Source of the DNA: Psychrobacillus vulpis
Lineage (GTDB): Bacteria; Bacillota; Bacilli; Bacillales_A; Planococcaceae
Direction: 5' to 3'
Assembly (NCBI RefSeq): GCF_006861825.1
Contig: NZ_VDGI01000006.1
Location: 1 to 64,000, forward strand
Length of the DNA stretch: 64,000 nucleotides
Positions 1 through 8,674 of this stretch are shown here, piece after piece. A program made the position numbers and the translations under genes. The first letter of the stretch is position 1, and every line of letters begins with the position of its first letter. Below the pieces are notes generated by a model that worked only from the letters and a program-made list of their open reading frames with translations, had not been told where the DNA came from and did not search any database.

Positions 1-7
1 AAAAAGG

Positions 8-46
8 CAATTTTTCGTTCAAAATCGAACGAAAAATTGTCTTTTT
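8..46. terminator. Bidirectional intrinsic terminator hairpin
   Basis: A perfect 13-bp stem (8-20 with 27-39) closes a 6-nt loop. It has A-rich sequence on the left and T-rich sequence on the right, so it could terminate transcription on both strands. The gene it serves lies outside the window to the left. Confidence 0.75.
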
Positions 47-81
47 TGATGGCGAGTATATAAAAAAATTAAAAGCTAAGG

Positions 82-306
82 TTTTTCAGTGCCCTCCGGA
101 AAGGGAGCCGTTTCAACGATTTTCTTATTAATTGGACTATTGGACAACCCTTCTGGCAACGTAGAATTATAGGAACTTTTTCAGTGCCCTTGAGCGAAGC
201 GAAGGAGGAGGCTCGTCGCTCGCACGCGGAAAGCGAATGCCAAAGCGCTAAATTCTCGTAGCGGCTATTTGTAGAAAATTTATTGGAATGACACTCTTTC
301 AGCGCC
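82..306. repeat. Degraded mosaic of two interspersed repeat families
   Basis: Positions 82-96 match one terminus of the inverted-repeat element seen at 8675-9197 (TTTTTCAGTGCCCTC). Positions 97-150 match one end of the 116-bp palindromic repeat (type A), including TTTCAACGATTTTCT and the flank reading TTGGACAACC. A second terminus of the first type lies near 178-192. It is followed by the right half of the type B element (193-306), whose end is altered to ACACTCTTTCAGCGCC. The block is clearly more GC-rich than its surroundings and encodes nothing. The rest of 1-580 shows only AT-rich sequence. Confidence 0.8.
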
Positions 307-580
307 TTTACAAGTCTTTTCTAATCCTAGTAAAACACTATAAACACTGGGTTAATAGTACATCAATTTTATATACTTTCTTATCTTTCAAAAAAAGAAT
401 TGCTCTATAGTCTTATGACTTAGTAGCAACTTGCGCATTTCTTGTTAGGAAGACTATCAATTAGGTATAACTATCAATTCCTCTTTTAATATTTGTCAAG
501 TAAAATGGGTGATAATAACAAATGGTATTTGACAATTTTGTGAACTCGGTGAATAATATATAGAAGAGAGGATGAGTGAA

Positions 581-814
581 ATGGAATCATACGTAAAGAT
601 GCTCACTGCTACACGATATGTAGGAGGCACAGTACTTACTATTGGAATTATTATTTTCATATATGGAGTTTTTGTAAGTGAGATGAACACTGTTACAGGT
701 ATTGGGATTGGAACAGTAATGGGGGCTGTTTTTATCTTTTTAATTGGTCTGTTTTTAGTAGTTTCTGAAGAAATGATAGTGAATTCTAGGAAGTGCAAAA
801 AAGAGTGCGCCTAA
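581..814 (+). CDS. Small two-helix membrane protein, unknown function
   Basis: This is a 77-residue protein with two hydrophobic segments (about residues 14-32 and 43-62) and a short charged tail containing two Cys (CKKEC). I do not recognise a family. The ATG at 581 is preferred over the in-frame ATG at 572, because the GAGAGGA Shine-Dalgarno sequence at 566-572 is correctly spaced for 581 and would overlap the earlier codon. It stands alone, converges on qoxD and shares a bidirectional terminator with it. It is probably an inner-membrane protein; a single-gene transcript is inferred from the context. Confidence 0.65.
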   Translation: MESYVKMLTATRYVGGTVLTIGIIIFIYGVFVSEMNTVTGIGIGTVMGAVFIFLIGLFLVVSEEMIVNSRKCKKECA

Positions 815-829
815 ATAGACGCACTCTTT
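801..829. terminator. Bidirectional terminator between the small membrane gene and qoxD
   Basis: A 9-bp stem (801-809 with 820-828, AAGAGTGCG/CGCACTCTT) overlaps the stop codon of the upstream plus-strand gene. A-rich and T-rich flanks suit termination of both that gene and the qox operon. Confidence 0.8.
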
Positions 830-841
830 ATATTTGTATAT

Positions 842-1123
842 TTACATATCCCAAATCAAAGTTAATAATGTACCGAAAATGGTGATTAACGCGATGAGTA
901 ATCCATAATATATGTTTGTATAGATAGATTTTTTGTCATTCGTTTCACCAGCATGCATGAATACAACTAACTGAAGACCAGCTTGTATAAATGCTGTAAG
1001 GAGAAGAACTGTCATACCTACAGAAAATGACATATCAGTAAAGTATACTAAAAGTGCCACCGCTGTAAGAATGAGTGAAAATACAAAGCCCATTACTTGT
1101 TTAAGAGGGAATAATTCTTTCAT
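842..1123 (-). CDS. qoxD: Cytochrome aa3 quinol oxidase subunit IV
   Basis: QoxD is the small membrane subunit of the aa3-type menaquinol oxidase and helps assembly and stability of the CuB site in subunit I. This 93-residue protein has three hydrophobic helices (about 12-30, 34-57 and 68-90), the usual size and topology for a bacterial COX4-family subunit. It is the last gene of qoxABCD, and its ATG begins one base after the qoxC stop codon. GGAA precedes the start inside the end of qoxC, so translation is probably coupled. Transcription ends at the hairpin at 801-829. Confidence 0.93.
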   Translation of the reverse strand: MKELFPLKQVMGFVFSLILTAVALLVYFTDMSFSVGMTVLLLTAFIQAGLQLVVFMHAGETNDKKSIYTNIYYGLLIALITIFGTLLTLIWDM

Positions 1124-1124
1124 A

Positions 1125-1721
1125 TTACATCATTCCTTTCAAGTAGATGAAGCTAAAGATAAAGATCCAAACAACATCTAAGAAATGCCAATAAAGAGAG
1201 AATATAAATGATTTATTAGCTGTTTCACGAGTCAGTCCACGCTTTTTAATTTGTAGGAGAATGAATAATCCCCAAAAGAATCCAAAGGTTACGTGCAAAC
1301 CATGTGTTCCTAGTGTAGTCAACAAAATAGCTGTAAAAGCACTAGTTTGTAGTGTTGCCCCTACATGCACATAGTGAACGAATTCGAAAATTTCAAAACC
1401 TAAAAATCCTGCACCAAGAAGTAGCGTGATGAAAAAGAATGCCATCGTTGCTTTTTTGTTGCCGATTCGCATGGCATGAATTCCGAGACCAATAGTAAAA
1501 CTACTTGTTAATAGTAAGATAGTTTCTATCAATACAGGTGTTATTTCAAAAATTTCTGCTCCGGTAGGACCATTGCCAGTACGATTAACTAACGTGAAAT
1601 AGGATGCGAAAAGTGTTGCAAAAAGCATGATTTCTGCACCTAGGAAAATCCAAAAACCTAAAATTTTCAAGCTATTTTCTTCTGTACTGTATTCTAGTGG
1701 AAGCGAGTTATCTACCTTCAT
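1125..1721 (-). CDS. qoxC: Cytochrome aa3 quinol oxidase subunit III
   Basis: QoxC is subunit III of the heme-copper quinol oxidase. It is a membrane protein without redox centres that stabilises proton uptake by subunit I. At 198 residues it has five predicted helices, as is usual for the bacterial five-helix form. The family signature is visible in the second half (TLGTHGLHVTFGFFWG, then YWHFLDVVWIFIFSF). The start codon overlaps the qoxB stop by four bases (ATGA), with GAGGTG as the Shine-Dalgarno sequence. Gene order and near-perfect length make the call secure. Confidence 0.95.
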   Translation of the reverse strand: MKVDNSLPLEYSTEENSLKILGFWIFLGAEIMLFATLFASYFTLVNRTGNGPTGAEIFEITPVLIETILLLTSSFTIGLGIHAMRIGNKKATMAFFFITLLLGAGFLGFEIFEFVHYVHVGATLQTSAFTAILLTTLGTHGLHVTFGFFWGLFILLQIKKRGLTRETANKSFIFSLYWHFLDVVWIFIFSFIYLKGMM

Positions 1722-3667
1722 TGTTTAGCACCTCGCAATTTTGTTTCAGTCTCTTCAATTTCCTCAACAGAGATGTATCGTCCATGATCTTTCTCAAATG
1801 ATCGGTAAGCAAGACAAGCTAAAATACCGATTAATCCAATAATGACTAGTGGCCACATGCTGAATACCATTGCAAATCCAAAGACGAAGAAGAAACAGCC
1901 CATAATAAACGGTAGACCGCTATTGTTTGGCATATGAATCTTTTCAATTTTTCCTTTGAATAATTGATGACCGTTCTTCTTAGAGTCCCAGAATGGTTGC
2001 GTTGTATTAACTTGTGGCGTAATCGCAAAATTATATTCTGGTACTGGAGTGTGAGTAGCCCATTCAAGAGAACGCGCATCCCATGGATCATTACTAATAT
2101 CTCTTGAAGCATAACGAGTACTATAGTAAATATTGTATACGAGTAAAACAAAACCAACTGCCATAATAGCTGCACCGACAAATGAAACCATATTCAATAG
2201 CCCGAATCCAGTAGATTCTGAGTAAGTGTACATACGACGTGCTTGACCATCTAAACCAGTAATATACATAGGTATGAAGGCTAAGACAAAGCCGATTGAG
2301 AGTACCCACGCTGTCCATTTACCGAGTTTCTCATTCAACATAAAGCCGAATAATTTTGGCCAATAGTAAGTGAGTCCAGCAAGCATAGCGTAAACTACTC
2401 CAGGTATGATTACGTTGTGGAAGTGAGCAACTAAGAACATCGTATTATGATATTGATAGTCAGCCGCAGACATCGCAAGCATTACTCCTGTAACTCCACC
2501 TAATGTAAATAGTGGAATGAAAAGCATTGAATATAACATTGGCGTAGTAAATTCAATTTTTCCTTTCCACAGCGTGAACAGCCAGTTAAATATTTTAACC
2601 CCTGTCGGAACGGCAATAGCCATCGTTGTAATAGAGAAAATACTGTTCGTTAATGCACCTTGACCCATCGTAAAGAAGTGATGCGCCCATACAAAGAATG
2701 ATAGTAAAGAAATTAATACCATTGATGCAACCATTGATTTATAACCATATAGGTTACGTTTTGCAAAGGTAGAAATTATCTCACTATAAAGACCGAACGC
2801 TGGTAATATTAGAATATATACTTCAGGATGTCCCCAAACCCAGAACAAGTTAGCCCAAAGCATATCCATACCGCCATTGACGGTTGTAAAAAAGTTTGTT
2901 CCAAATAATCGATCCATTGTCCCCATAGCCAGAGCTACTGTTAATACAGGGAAAGCAAAAACAATAATGACGTTGGCGATAAATGCAGACCATGTGAACA
3001 TAGGCATTTTCATTAAAGTCATACCAGGTGCTCTCATTTTAAGGATCGTCGTCATAAAGTTTATTCCCGTCAATAATGTACCGATCCCGGCTATTTGAAT
3101 AGCAATCATATAATAGTTCGTACCTACAGATGAACTAAATTCATTGCCTGCTAGTGGGAAATAAGAAGTCCATCCTGCATCAGGAGAACCACCTATTATG
3201 AATGAGAGGTTGAATAATCCCATACCCATGAAAAATAACCAGAAGCTGATTGCATTTAAGCGTGGAAATGCTACGTCGCGAGCTCCTATTTGTAATGGCA
3301 CTATGAAGTTAAAGAAGAACATAATGAACGGCATTGCCATAAATAGAATCATGACAACTCCATGAGTCGTGAAAATTTCATTATAATGCTGAGAATCTAG
3401 TAAAGTGTTGTCAGGTAGTGCTAGCTGAGAACGCATCATAATAGCGTCTACACCACCGCGGAATAGCATTAGCAGAGCTGATAGCAAATACATAATACCG
3501 ATTCGTTTATGGTCAACAGTTGTTAACCATTCGCTCCATAGGTACCCCCATTTTTTAAAATAGGTTATGCCTATGACTATTGCAATCATAGTTAGACCAA
3601 TGCCGACCATTGATGCGTATATTAAAAAGCTTGGATGTGGTACCGCAAATCTTTCAAAGAAATCCAT
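1718..3667 (-). CDS. qoxB: Cytochrome aa3 quinol oxidase subunit I
   Basis: QoxB is the catalytic subunit. It carries low-spin heme a, high-spin heme a3 and CuB, and couples O2 reduction to proton pumping. All expected ligands are visible in the 649-residue protein: His102 (THGV), the cross-linked CuB pair His280-Tyr284 in GHPEVY, the CuB pair His329-His330, and heme ligands His415 and His417 in AHFHNV. Length and about 15 helices fit the Qox type. AAGGAG precedes the ATG. It lies 65 bases downstream of qoxA and overlaps qoxC, so the genes form one operon. Confidence 0.97.
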   Translation of the reverse strand: MDFFERFAVPHPSFLIYASMVGIGLTMIAIVIGITYFKKWGYLWSEWLTTVDHKRIGIMYLLSALLMLFRGGVDAIMMRSQLALPDNTLLDSQHYNEIFTTHGVVMILFMAMPFIMFFFNFIVPLQIGARDVAFPRLNAISFWLFFMGMGLFNLSFIIGGSPDAGWTSYFPLAGNEFSSSVGTNYYMIAIQIAGIGTLLTGINFMTTILKMRAPGMTLMKMPMFTWSAFIANVIIVFAFPVLTVALAMGTMDRLFGTNFFTTVNGGMDMLWANLFWVWGHPEVYILILPAFGLYSEIISTFAKRNLYGYKSMVASMVLISLLSFFVWAHHFFTMGQGALTNSIFSITTMAIAVPTGVKIFNWLFTLWKGKIEFTTPMLYSMLFIPLFTLGGVTGVMLAMSAADYQYHNTMFLVAHFHNVIIPGVVYAMLAGLTYYWPKLFGFMLNEKLGKWTAWVLSIGFVLAFIPMYITGLDGQARRMYTYSESTGFGLLNMVSFVGAAIMAVGFVLLVYNIYYSTRYASRDISNDPWDARSLEWATHTPVPEYNFAITPQVNTTQPFWDSKKNGHQLFKGKIEKIHMPNNSGLPFIMGCFFFVFGFAMVFSMWPLVIIGLIGILACLAYRSFEKDHGRYISVEEIEETETKLRGAKQ

Positions 3668-3732
3668 ACTTTTGTAACTCCTTTCAGGAAATGTATTGCT
3701 TCACATAGAAAAAATTGTAAGTAAACTACGAA

Positions 3733-4653
3733 TTAATGATTAGAATGATGATTCGATTCCTCATCAGTATGATTCGAATCATGATGTTGATGTTCTGATT
3801 CTTCCGTATTAGAATCTTGTGAACCATGGTTATGCTCTGGCGCCGGTGAAAATTCTAAATGGGTCCCAGTGTAAGTAGAACGCCCAAGATGTCCAGGTTC
3901 TAATAGCTTATCGAATGTCTCTTCTGTAATAGGTTTTGCTGTTTCATGTACTTCTTTTACCCAATCATCGAAATCAGCTTGGGACATTGACGTAACTTGA
4001 AACGTATTTTTGGCAAATCCTTCACCACTGAAATTTGCATTTCGTCCATCGAATTCACCTTCAACGTCAGCTGCTAAATGTAACGTAGTAACCATGTCAG
4101 ACATTGCATATTTTTGTCCTCCAAGTTGTGGAATCCAGAAACTAGTGATTGGTCCAAATGAATATAGTTTAAATTCAATTGGACGATTTGCAGGAATATA
4201 TAAGTAGTTAACCGTTTCGATATTTTCTTCTGGATAACTAAAATGCCACTTCCAATTGGAAGAAGAAGCGTAAATAACTAATGGTTCTTGATCCTCATAT
4301 CCTGCTGGAGTTGCCTCTACTTCATAGTTACTTTTAACAGAAAGAATAGAAAGGAAAATTACGATTATAACTGGAATTCCGACACAAATTGCTTCCACAA
4401 TTGCATTCCCCTCAATATGAGGAGGCTCGTAATCTTTACTTTGTTTTGATGCTCTGTATTTCATTAACATAAATATTAAAATCGCGAAAACAGCAATGAC
4501 AATGGCAGACATGATCCAAATGGATAACATGATGTCATCAGCTTGAGTTTTTGCTTGTGGTCCTTTCGGATCTAAGACTAACAATGGTTCACAACCAGAT
4601 AGCACAGATCCTAAAGCTAAAAGCATTGTGAATAAAGCCCATTTCATTTTCAT
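3733..4653 (-). CDS. qoxA: Cytochrome aa3 quinol oxidase subunit II with His-rich tail
   Basis: QoxA is the subunit II lipoprotein. A signal peptide ends in the lipobox LSGC (Cys21), two helices follow (about 42-65 and 84-107), and a periplasm-facing cupredoxin-like domain spans about 115-245. The Cys/His ligands of a CuA centre are absent, which marks the enzyme as a quinol rather than cytochrome c oxidase. The last 35 residues form a low-complexity tail of His, Asp, Glu, Ser and Asn with nine His, suggesting surface metal binding (inference). AAAGGGG precedes the ATG. It is the first gene of qoxABCD. Confidence 0.95.
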   Translation of the reverse strand: MKMKWALFTMLLALGSVLSGCEPLLVLDPKGPQAKTQADDIMLSIWIMSAIVIAVFAILIFMLMKYRASKQSKDYEPPHIEGNAIVEAICVGIPVIIVIFLSILSVKSNYEVEATPAGYEDQEPLVIYASSSNWKWHFSYPEENIETVNYLYIPANRPIEFKLYSFGPITSFWIPQLGGQKYAMSDMVTTLHLAADVEGEFDGRNANFSGEGFAKNTFQVTSMSQADFDDWVKEVHETAKPITEETFDKLLEPGHLGRSTYTGTHLEFSPAPEHNHGSQDSNTEESEHQHHDSNHTDEESNHHSNH

Positions 4654-5023
4654 AGCTGTACCCCTTTCAAATTTTTTCTTGAAGTTGTGAAAACTAGATA
4701 ATCAAATAATTGATAGGACATTTACATCCGTCGTTTCTATGTTATTCCCGTATGTAAAAAAAACAATGGTAAGAAGTTACCTTCACAAAATGTTCAATTA
4801 CATTTCTCTAAAAGTTCAATGTTTGTTAACGTAATTGTAAATAATGTTTGTATATCGACAATAAATTGGATAAACATATACCTCGTGGTAATATTTTCTT
4901 TCTAGTTTTTGAGTAGTATTTTTCTTCGATATGAAGATGAAAAGAGAGATAAACGCTATAAGTTTAAATACCTACTCTTTAGGAAATACTTAGCATAAGT
5001 ATTTTATTGGAAGGTGACGATCT
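4654..5023. other. Divergent intergenic region between qoxA and yqjF
   Basis: These 370 bases are very AT-rich and must hold the promoters of the qox operon and of yqjF. A weak minus-strand candidate reads TTGTCG near 4858-4853, then 16 bases, then TACAAT. I see no convincing catabolite-responsive element or riboswitch. Apart from the palindrome listed separately, nothing else is recognisable. Confidence 0.4.
4985..5003. promoter_or_regulatory. Perfect palindrome upstream of yqjF, candidate operator
   Basis: AATACTTA and TAAGTATT form a perfect 8-bp inverted repeat around a 3-base centre (gca), ending only a few bases before the Shine-Dalgarno sequence of yqjF. A site of this shape and place suits a dimeric repressor, but no cognate regulator is adjacent. 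Confidence 0.4.
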
Positions 5024-5725
5024 ATGTGGAGAAAGCCGTGGATAATGACACAGGAATGGCATGATGTATTGTTTCTTCATTGGCCAGTTTCGCCGGAAGA
5101 CTTGCGCAATTATATTCCTTCTGAGCTAGAGCTGGACCTCTATAGCAATTGTGCATGGATCGGGTTAGTAAGTTTCCGAATAAAAGGAAATCGACCAAGG
5201 TTTATTCCTCCAATCCCTGGAGTCAGCTCTTTTTTGCAACTAAACGTACGTACATATGTCACTTATAAAGGTATGTCCGGTGTCCATTTTTTCAGTTTAG
5301 ATGTGAACAATCCCTTCGTTGTAAAAATGACGACTGTAGGAAATTTCTTACCATTCCGTCAAGGAGAAATAAGTTTGAAACGAAGTAACAATACATGGAG
5401 GTTTAATAGCTGTTTCCAACAACCAGGTATGTTTTCTGAAACGCTTTTATGTACATTTGAACCAATGTCTAATTCTATTAAGAGCAACCCATTTGAACGT
5501 TGGTTGACGGAACGTTATCATTTATGGACAATAACGAAAGAACATTTAGTTCGTGTAGATATTAGTCATTCACCTTGGGTCTTGCATGGTGTTGACGTTA
5601 CGATTGATGAAAATACCATGGCCCCATTCATCAAATGCAATAATCCAATGAATCCCCCAACCGCTCACTTTTCCAAAATGAAAAAAGCAGTTTTTTTTCC
5701 ACCAGTTCTGGAGAAGACGAAATAA
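5024..5725 (+). CDS. yqjF: YqjF family protein (DUF2071)
   Basis: This 233-residue soluble protein belongs to the DUF2071 family, of which B. subtilis YqjF is the reference member; no biochemical role is established. The opening HDVLFLHWPVSPEDLRNYIP and the central GVSSFLQLNVRTYV with GVHFFSLD are typical of the family. The fold is thought to resemble acetoacetate decarboxylase, which is family-level knowledge only. GGAAGGTGA is well spaced before the ATG. It is a single gene with its own terminator and a palindrome in the leader. Confidence 0.85.
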   Translation: MWRKPWIMTQEWHDVLFLHWPVSPEDLRNYIPSELELDLYSNCAWIGLVSFRIKGNRPRFIPPIPGVSSFLQLNVRTYVTYKGMSGVHFFSLDVNNPFVVKMTTVGNFLPFRQGEISLKRSNNTWRFNSCFQQPGMFSETLLCTFEPMSNSIKSNPFERWLTERYHLWTITKEHLVRVDISHSPWVLHGVDVTIDENTMAPFIKCNNPMNPPTAHFSKMKKAVFFPPVLEKTK

Positions 5726-5728
5726 TAG

Positions 5729-5765
5729 GCTCCAGAACAATTAAGTGTTGTTCTGGAACCTATTT
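5729..5765. terminator. Bidirectional terminator after yqjF
   Basis: A stem of about 12 bp (GGCTCCAGAACAA with TTGTTCTGGAACC, one mismatch) encloses a 7-nt loop and is followed by TATTTGT. It lies between two convergent genes. Confidence 0.75.
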
Positions 5766-5775
5766 GTACCGCCTA

Positions 5776-6438
5776 TTAGAACATATAAGGAAATTGCATA
5801 ATAATTGCTCCTGATATCATATCTGCCATTTCTAAGGCCTGCTCCTCGATTTGATCGAATAATTGAACACTCTCTTTGTACTTTTTCTGGATCATACTAA
5901 CCGCTTCATTTTTTGTTAAAGCCAAATGCGTATAAAACATTTTTTGCACTTCTTCTTTGCTTAAATACGGATTAATACTACTTAAAAACACTGCTATGTC
6001 ATCTGCATTTCGATACCATTCTTTCTCTTTTTCCTTCGCTTTTTTCGCATCTCCTTTTACTGCCGCCGTTACCAATTCTGCTGCCAGTACGAGATGCTCC
6101 ATAAGAAGTTCAGTATATCGATCTGCAGTTTGATCACCGTAAAAAGGACGGATACTATTGCCCATATCGGTTGCGTTCCTTAATAGGCGTTCTTGAACGA
6201 CCTGTAAATCTGGCAAGTTAAATACGATGCTTGTAATCGTCATCCTTGTCCAATAGACATGCTATTCCCAAAGAAGCCTATTCATATTTTCAAAATCAAC
6301 CTCGGACTTACTTATGCAACGATTATCGTAAAAGTCAGGCATTTGGTTCTGGAAGTGTCTAAATGGTAGAGAATATTGTGGGTACGGTGACCCGTAAACG
6401 GGCCATTGTGAATAAGAGGGAAATCCATAAGAATACAA
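5776..6438 (-). pseudogene. Helical-bundle family gene interrupted by an in-frame amber codon
   Basis: Reading from a TTG at 6438, well spaced after AAAAGGAGT (6448-6456), gives a protein of about 220 residues interrupted once by TAG at 6262-6264. Around the stop the frame reads LLWE-stop-HVYWTRM. The family carries LWEQHVxWTR here, so a single CAG to TAG change explains the stop. The rest continues undisturbed (SIVFNLPDL, LLRNATDMGNSIRPFYG, EKEWYRNADDIAVFLSSINP). The family is often auto-labelled acetylglutamate kinase, but it shows no amino-acid-kinase fold; its function is unknown. The N-terminus is rich in Tyr, Pro and Ser. An internal ATG at 6243 could still give a 155-residue fragment. 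Confidence 0.8.
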
Positions 6439-6802
6439 TTGATATTCACTCCTTTTATTTCTTACATTATACTGACATTTCCTGAAAAAAAGTCTGTAAA
6501 CTAGGATACTCTTAATCATTCAATTGTGTTATTAATCTTCCTATTGGAAGTTGAACAATTAAGTTTTCCGGTTTATAATAAAGAGGGAAATTTTAGAATA
6601 ATTAGAATTTTTTATTTGTAGTTAGAGAATGAAAAGATATGTGAAGAGGTATAGAATGATAGACTTTGAAATACTGGAAAAAGAATTGAAAAGGGAAAAG
6701 ATTAATAGCTTCCTAATTAATCAAAATGGAAAAAGCATTTTCGAATGGAATAATATAAGACTACTTATATCATCATATTTGATAAAGAGGGGGAGATTAG
6801 GT

Positions 6803-7369
6803 ATGGAAAGAAGGTACGAGGCCAGGCATATTTTTATGGCAATTGGAGCGTGTATAGCTTTGTTTTCACCAATTCTTTTGCTGATTGTTCCTCTATTGGT
6901 CGTAAATACTCTTTATTACAAGAGGGGAATATGGATAACATATGCGCCGGGGGAGAATTATATGGTGTTTGGTATAAGTGTATTTTTCTTAGTACTAGCG
7001 TGTGCAATGCTTTGGTATTTTGATGTTCAAAAATGGGCGATTGGTATCAGTTTAGGGTGTGTCATAGTTAGCTGTATAGTGTTTTATATTGCTTCGTTAT
7101 CGTATGTAACTTTATCAGACGAAGAAATTTCTTATCGGACACTTTTATCAAATGAGAAGCGAACATACGCATGGGAAGAGCTTGAGCAACTAGTCTATTA
7201 TGTGAAATTGCCTGAGGACGATGAAATGTCTCATTATGAATTTTATTTTAAAGATGGGGAAATGCTAACGATACGTCAAAATAGTTTAGTAACGGAAATA
7301 CAAGGGAGTTTGAATTCGAAAGTGAGGGGAATGGGAATTCCTCTTAAATATGTAGAGCCAGTTTCTTGA
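6803..7369 (+). CDS. Membrane protein with C-terminal PH-like domain, unknown function
   Basis: The ATG at 6803 is preceded by GAGGGGGA at 6787-6794 and gives 188 residues. The open frame extends upstream to 6629, but that part has no ribosome-binding site. Four hydrophobic helices (about residues 9-32, 50-67, 74-90 and so on) are followed by a soluble C-terminal region of about 80 residues. There, alternating strands (YVTLSDEEISYRTLL, YAWEELEQLVYYV) resemble the bacterial PH-like domains attached to membrane proteins. I do not recognise the exact family. It is a single gene with a perfect 13-bp terminator. Confidence 0.6.
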   Translation: MERRYEARHIFMAIGACIALFSPILLLIVPLLVVNTLYYKRGIWITYAPGENYMVFGISVFFLVLACAMLWYFDVQKWAIGISLGCVIVSCIVFYIASLSYVTLSDEEISYRTLLSNEKRTYAWEELEQLVYYVKLPEDDEMSHYEFYFKDGEMLTIRQNSLVTEIQGSLNSKVRGMGIPLKYVEPVS

Positions 7370-7387
7370 GCAAAGATGAATGAAAAA

Positions 7388-7421
7388 TTAGCCCAATAAT
7401 TTCAAAGGATTATTGGGCTAA
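7388..7421. terminator. Bidirectional terminator between 6803-7369 and tlp
   Basis: A perfect 13-bp stem (TTAGCCCAATAAT, 7388-7400, with 7409-7421) has an 8-nt loop, preceded by AAAAA and lying between convergent genes. Confidence 0.8.
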
Positions 7422-7446
7422 TCAATCGTAGGGCAAATAACTTTTA

Positions 7447-7665
7447 TTAATACCCGTTTATTCGTGATTTAGCTTCTGCGCGTATTTCATTTCGCAAATC
7501 TTCAATGCTTTCTTCCCGTCTTGCATTTTTCTCCTTAATCGCAACCAGTTCTTTCCCTTCAGCGAATTCCATTGCAAATTCTGCTGCTTCCATATTTTTA
7601 ATTGTTTTCTTTAGTCTCTCTTTATTATCAGCTGAATCATTTGGTCCTGGTTTGTGTATGGACAT
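7447..7665 (-). CDS. tlp: Small acid-soluble spore protein Tlp
   Basis: This 72-residue acidic, helical protein matches Tlp (thioredoxin-like protein), a minor SASP made in the forespore. Diagnostic features are the GPNDSADNKERLKK opening, AMEFAEGKE in the middle, and the KEKNARREESIEDLRNEIRAEA motif near the end, closing with NGY as in B. subtilis. No thioredoxin CxxC is present, as expected for Tlp despite its name. AAAGGAGG sits ideally before the ATG. It stands alone on the minus strand. Forespore (sigma G) control is known for the family, but I did not find a clear promoter here. Confidence 0.9.
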   Translation of the reverse strand: MSIHKPGPNDSADNKERLKKTIKNMEAAEFAMEFAEGKELVAIKEKNARREESIEDLRNEIRAEAKSRINGY

Positions 7666-7852
7666 TATTTTTCCTCCTTTATTTTAAAAGTCTTTCATGA
7701 GATATTATTCCCGAGATCATCAAAACTATTGGAGGATTATATTTCTAACTGTTAGATAATAAGGTAATCATAATTCTAGAAATGAATAAAAAAAGCGTTG
7801 GTTTGCCATAGTAAGGACGTATTAATATAAAAATCTAAGGGAGGACTTTACT

Positions 7853-8113
7853 GTGGAAGATCATACACAAATGAGTTGGAAAGAAGACAATGTTATTGGT
7901 CAATTACACAATTCGGTAGATAATGTAACATTAGCTGTGGGACAAGCTCTAACAAATCCAACGGAGCAGTCTATTCAAAATGCACAAAACATGATTGAAC
8001 GTGCAGATCGGTCGGTCTTAATGGCTCTTAAAAGTAGAGGGAACTTGGAGCCGGTTAGTACACTTCAGGCGCAGTTAAATCAAGACAAAGAGAAACTAAA
8101 CAGACTACATTAG
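7853..8113 (+). CDS. Small helical hydrophilic protein, unknown function
   Basis: This 86-residue protein starts at GTG with GGGAGGA eight bases upstream. It is predicted to be largely helical, with two amphipathic stretches (about 16-55 and 62-86) containing SIQNAQNMIERADRSV. It has no Cys, membrane segment or catalytic motif. It resembles in style the short Bacillus DUF families of paired helices such as DUF2564 or DUF3813, but I cannot assign it. A terminator follows, so it is probably monocistronic. Confidence 0.6.
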   Translation: MEDHTQMSWKEDNVIGQLHNSVDNVTLAVGQALTNPTEQSIQNAQNMIERADRSVLMALKSRGNLEPVSTLQAQLNQDKEKLNRLH

Positions 8114-8148
8114 ATGAACACATATAATTCTTGTAATTACCTTCTTAA

Positions 8149-8178
8149 GAGCCTGGTTTTAGTGGAATCAGGCTCATT
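8149..8178. terminator. Terminator between 7853-8113 and 8202-8576
   Basis: The 7-bp stem GAGCCTG/CAGGCTC (8149-8155 with 8169-8175) has a 13-nt loop and a modest T-containing tail. It lies between convergent genes. Confidence 0.6.
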
Positions 8179-8201
8179 TATGCATTGGAAGTTTATCCCC
8201 A

Positions 8202-8576
8202 TTAGACTACTTCCATGTCTTTTAGAGTAGTACATAAATCTGTTTCTTGTATTTTTTCTGTTGCCTCGTCTATTAAGTGTTGAAAAAACTCTTCTTCATC
8301 AAAATCTTCAGGATCAATCTCAAATCTTTCAAGCTCAATGAAAACATTTGCATTAACATCCGATTCTATCTCTACTAACTCTGAAAAAAAAAACCATGAT
8401 ATATTTTCTTCAAATAGTTTTCCGCTAATACGGAAAATTGCAGATGAAACCATAGAAGAAGGAACTGAATAATTACTTATTATACTAATAAATGTTTCCT
8501 CGTTATTTGCTGTGAAGGTAATCTCTTGATATCCAATATCGAAAAACTGTTTAAACTCTACTTTGTTCAGATTCAT
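8202..8576 (-). CDS. Acidic protein of unknown function
   Basis: This 124-residue soluble protein is very acidic, especially in its second half (FEIDPEDFDEEEFFQHLIDE). The first half alternates beta-like segments (EITFTANNEETFISIIS, MVSSAIFRISGKLF). There is no signal peptide, Cys pair or known motif, and I do not recognise a family. GGAGGG precedes the ATG at good spacing. It is a single gene on the minus strand, 100 bases from the inverted-repeat element at 8675. Confidence 0.55.
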   Translation of the reverse strand: MNLNKVEFKQFFDIGYQEITFTANNEETFISIISNYSVPSSMVSSAIFRISGKLFEENISWFFFSELVEIESDVNANVFIELERFEIDPEDFDEEEFFQHLIDEATEKIQETDLCTTLKDMEVV

Positions 8577-8674
8577 CCCTCCAAACTACTAAACTTATAA
8601 TTAGTATATAAAGTGAGATGAGAGATTATTACCTATTAATAAAATGGGCTGTTGAAGACTCCTATTCTTTCAAA

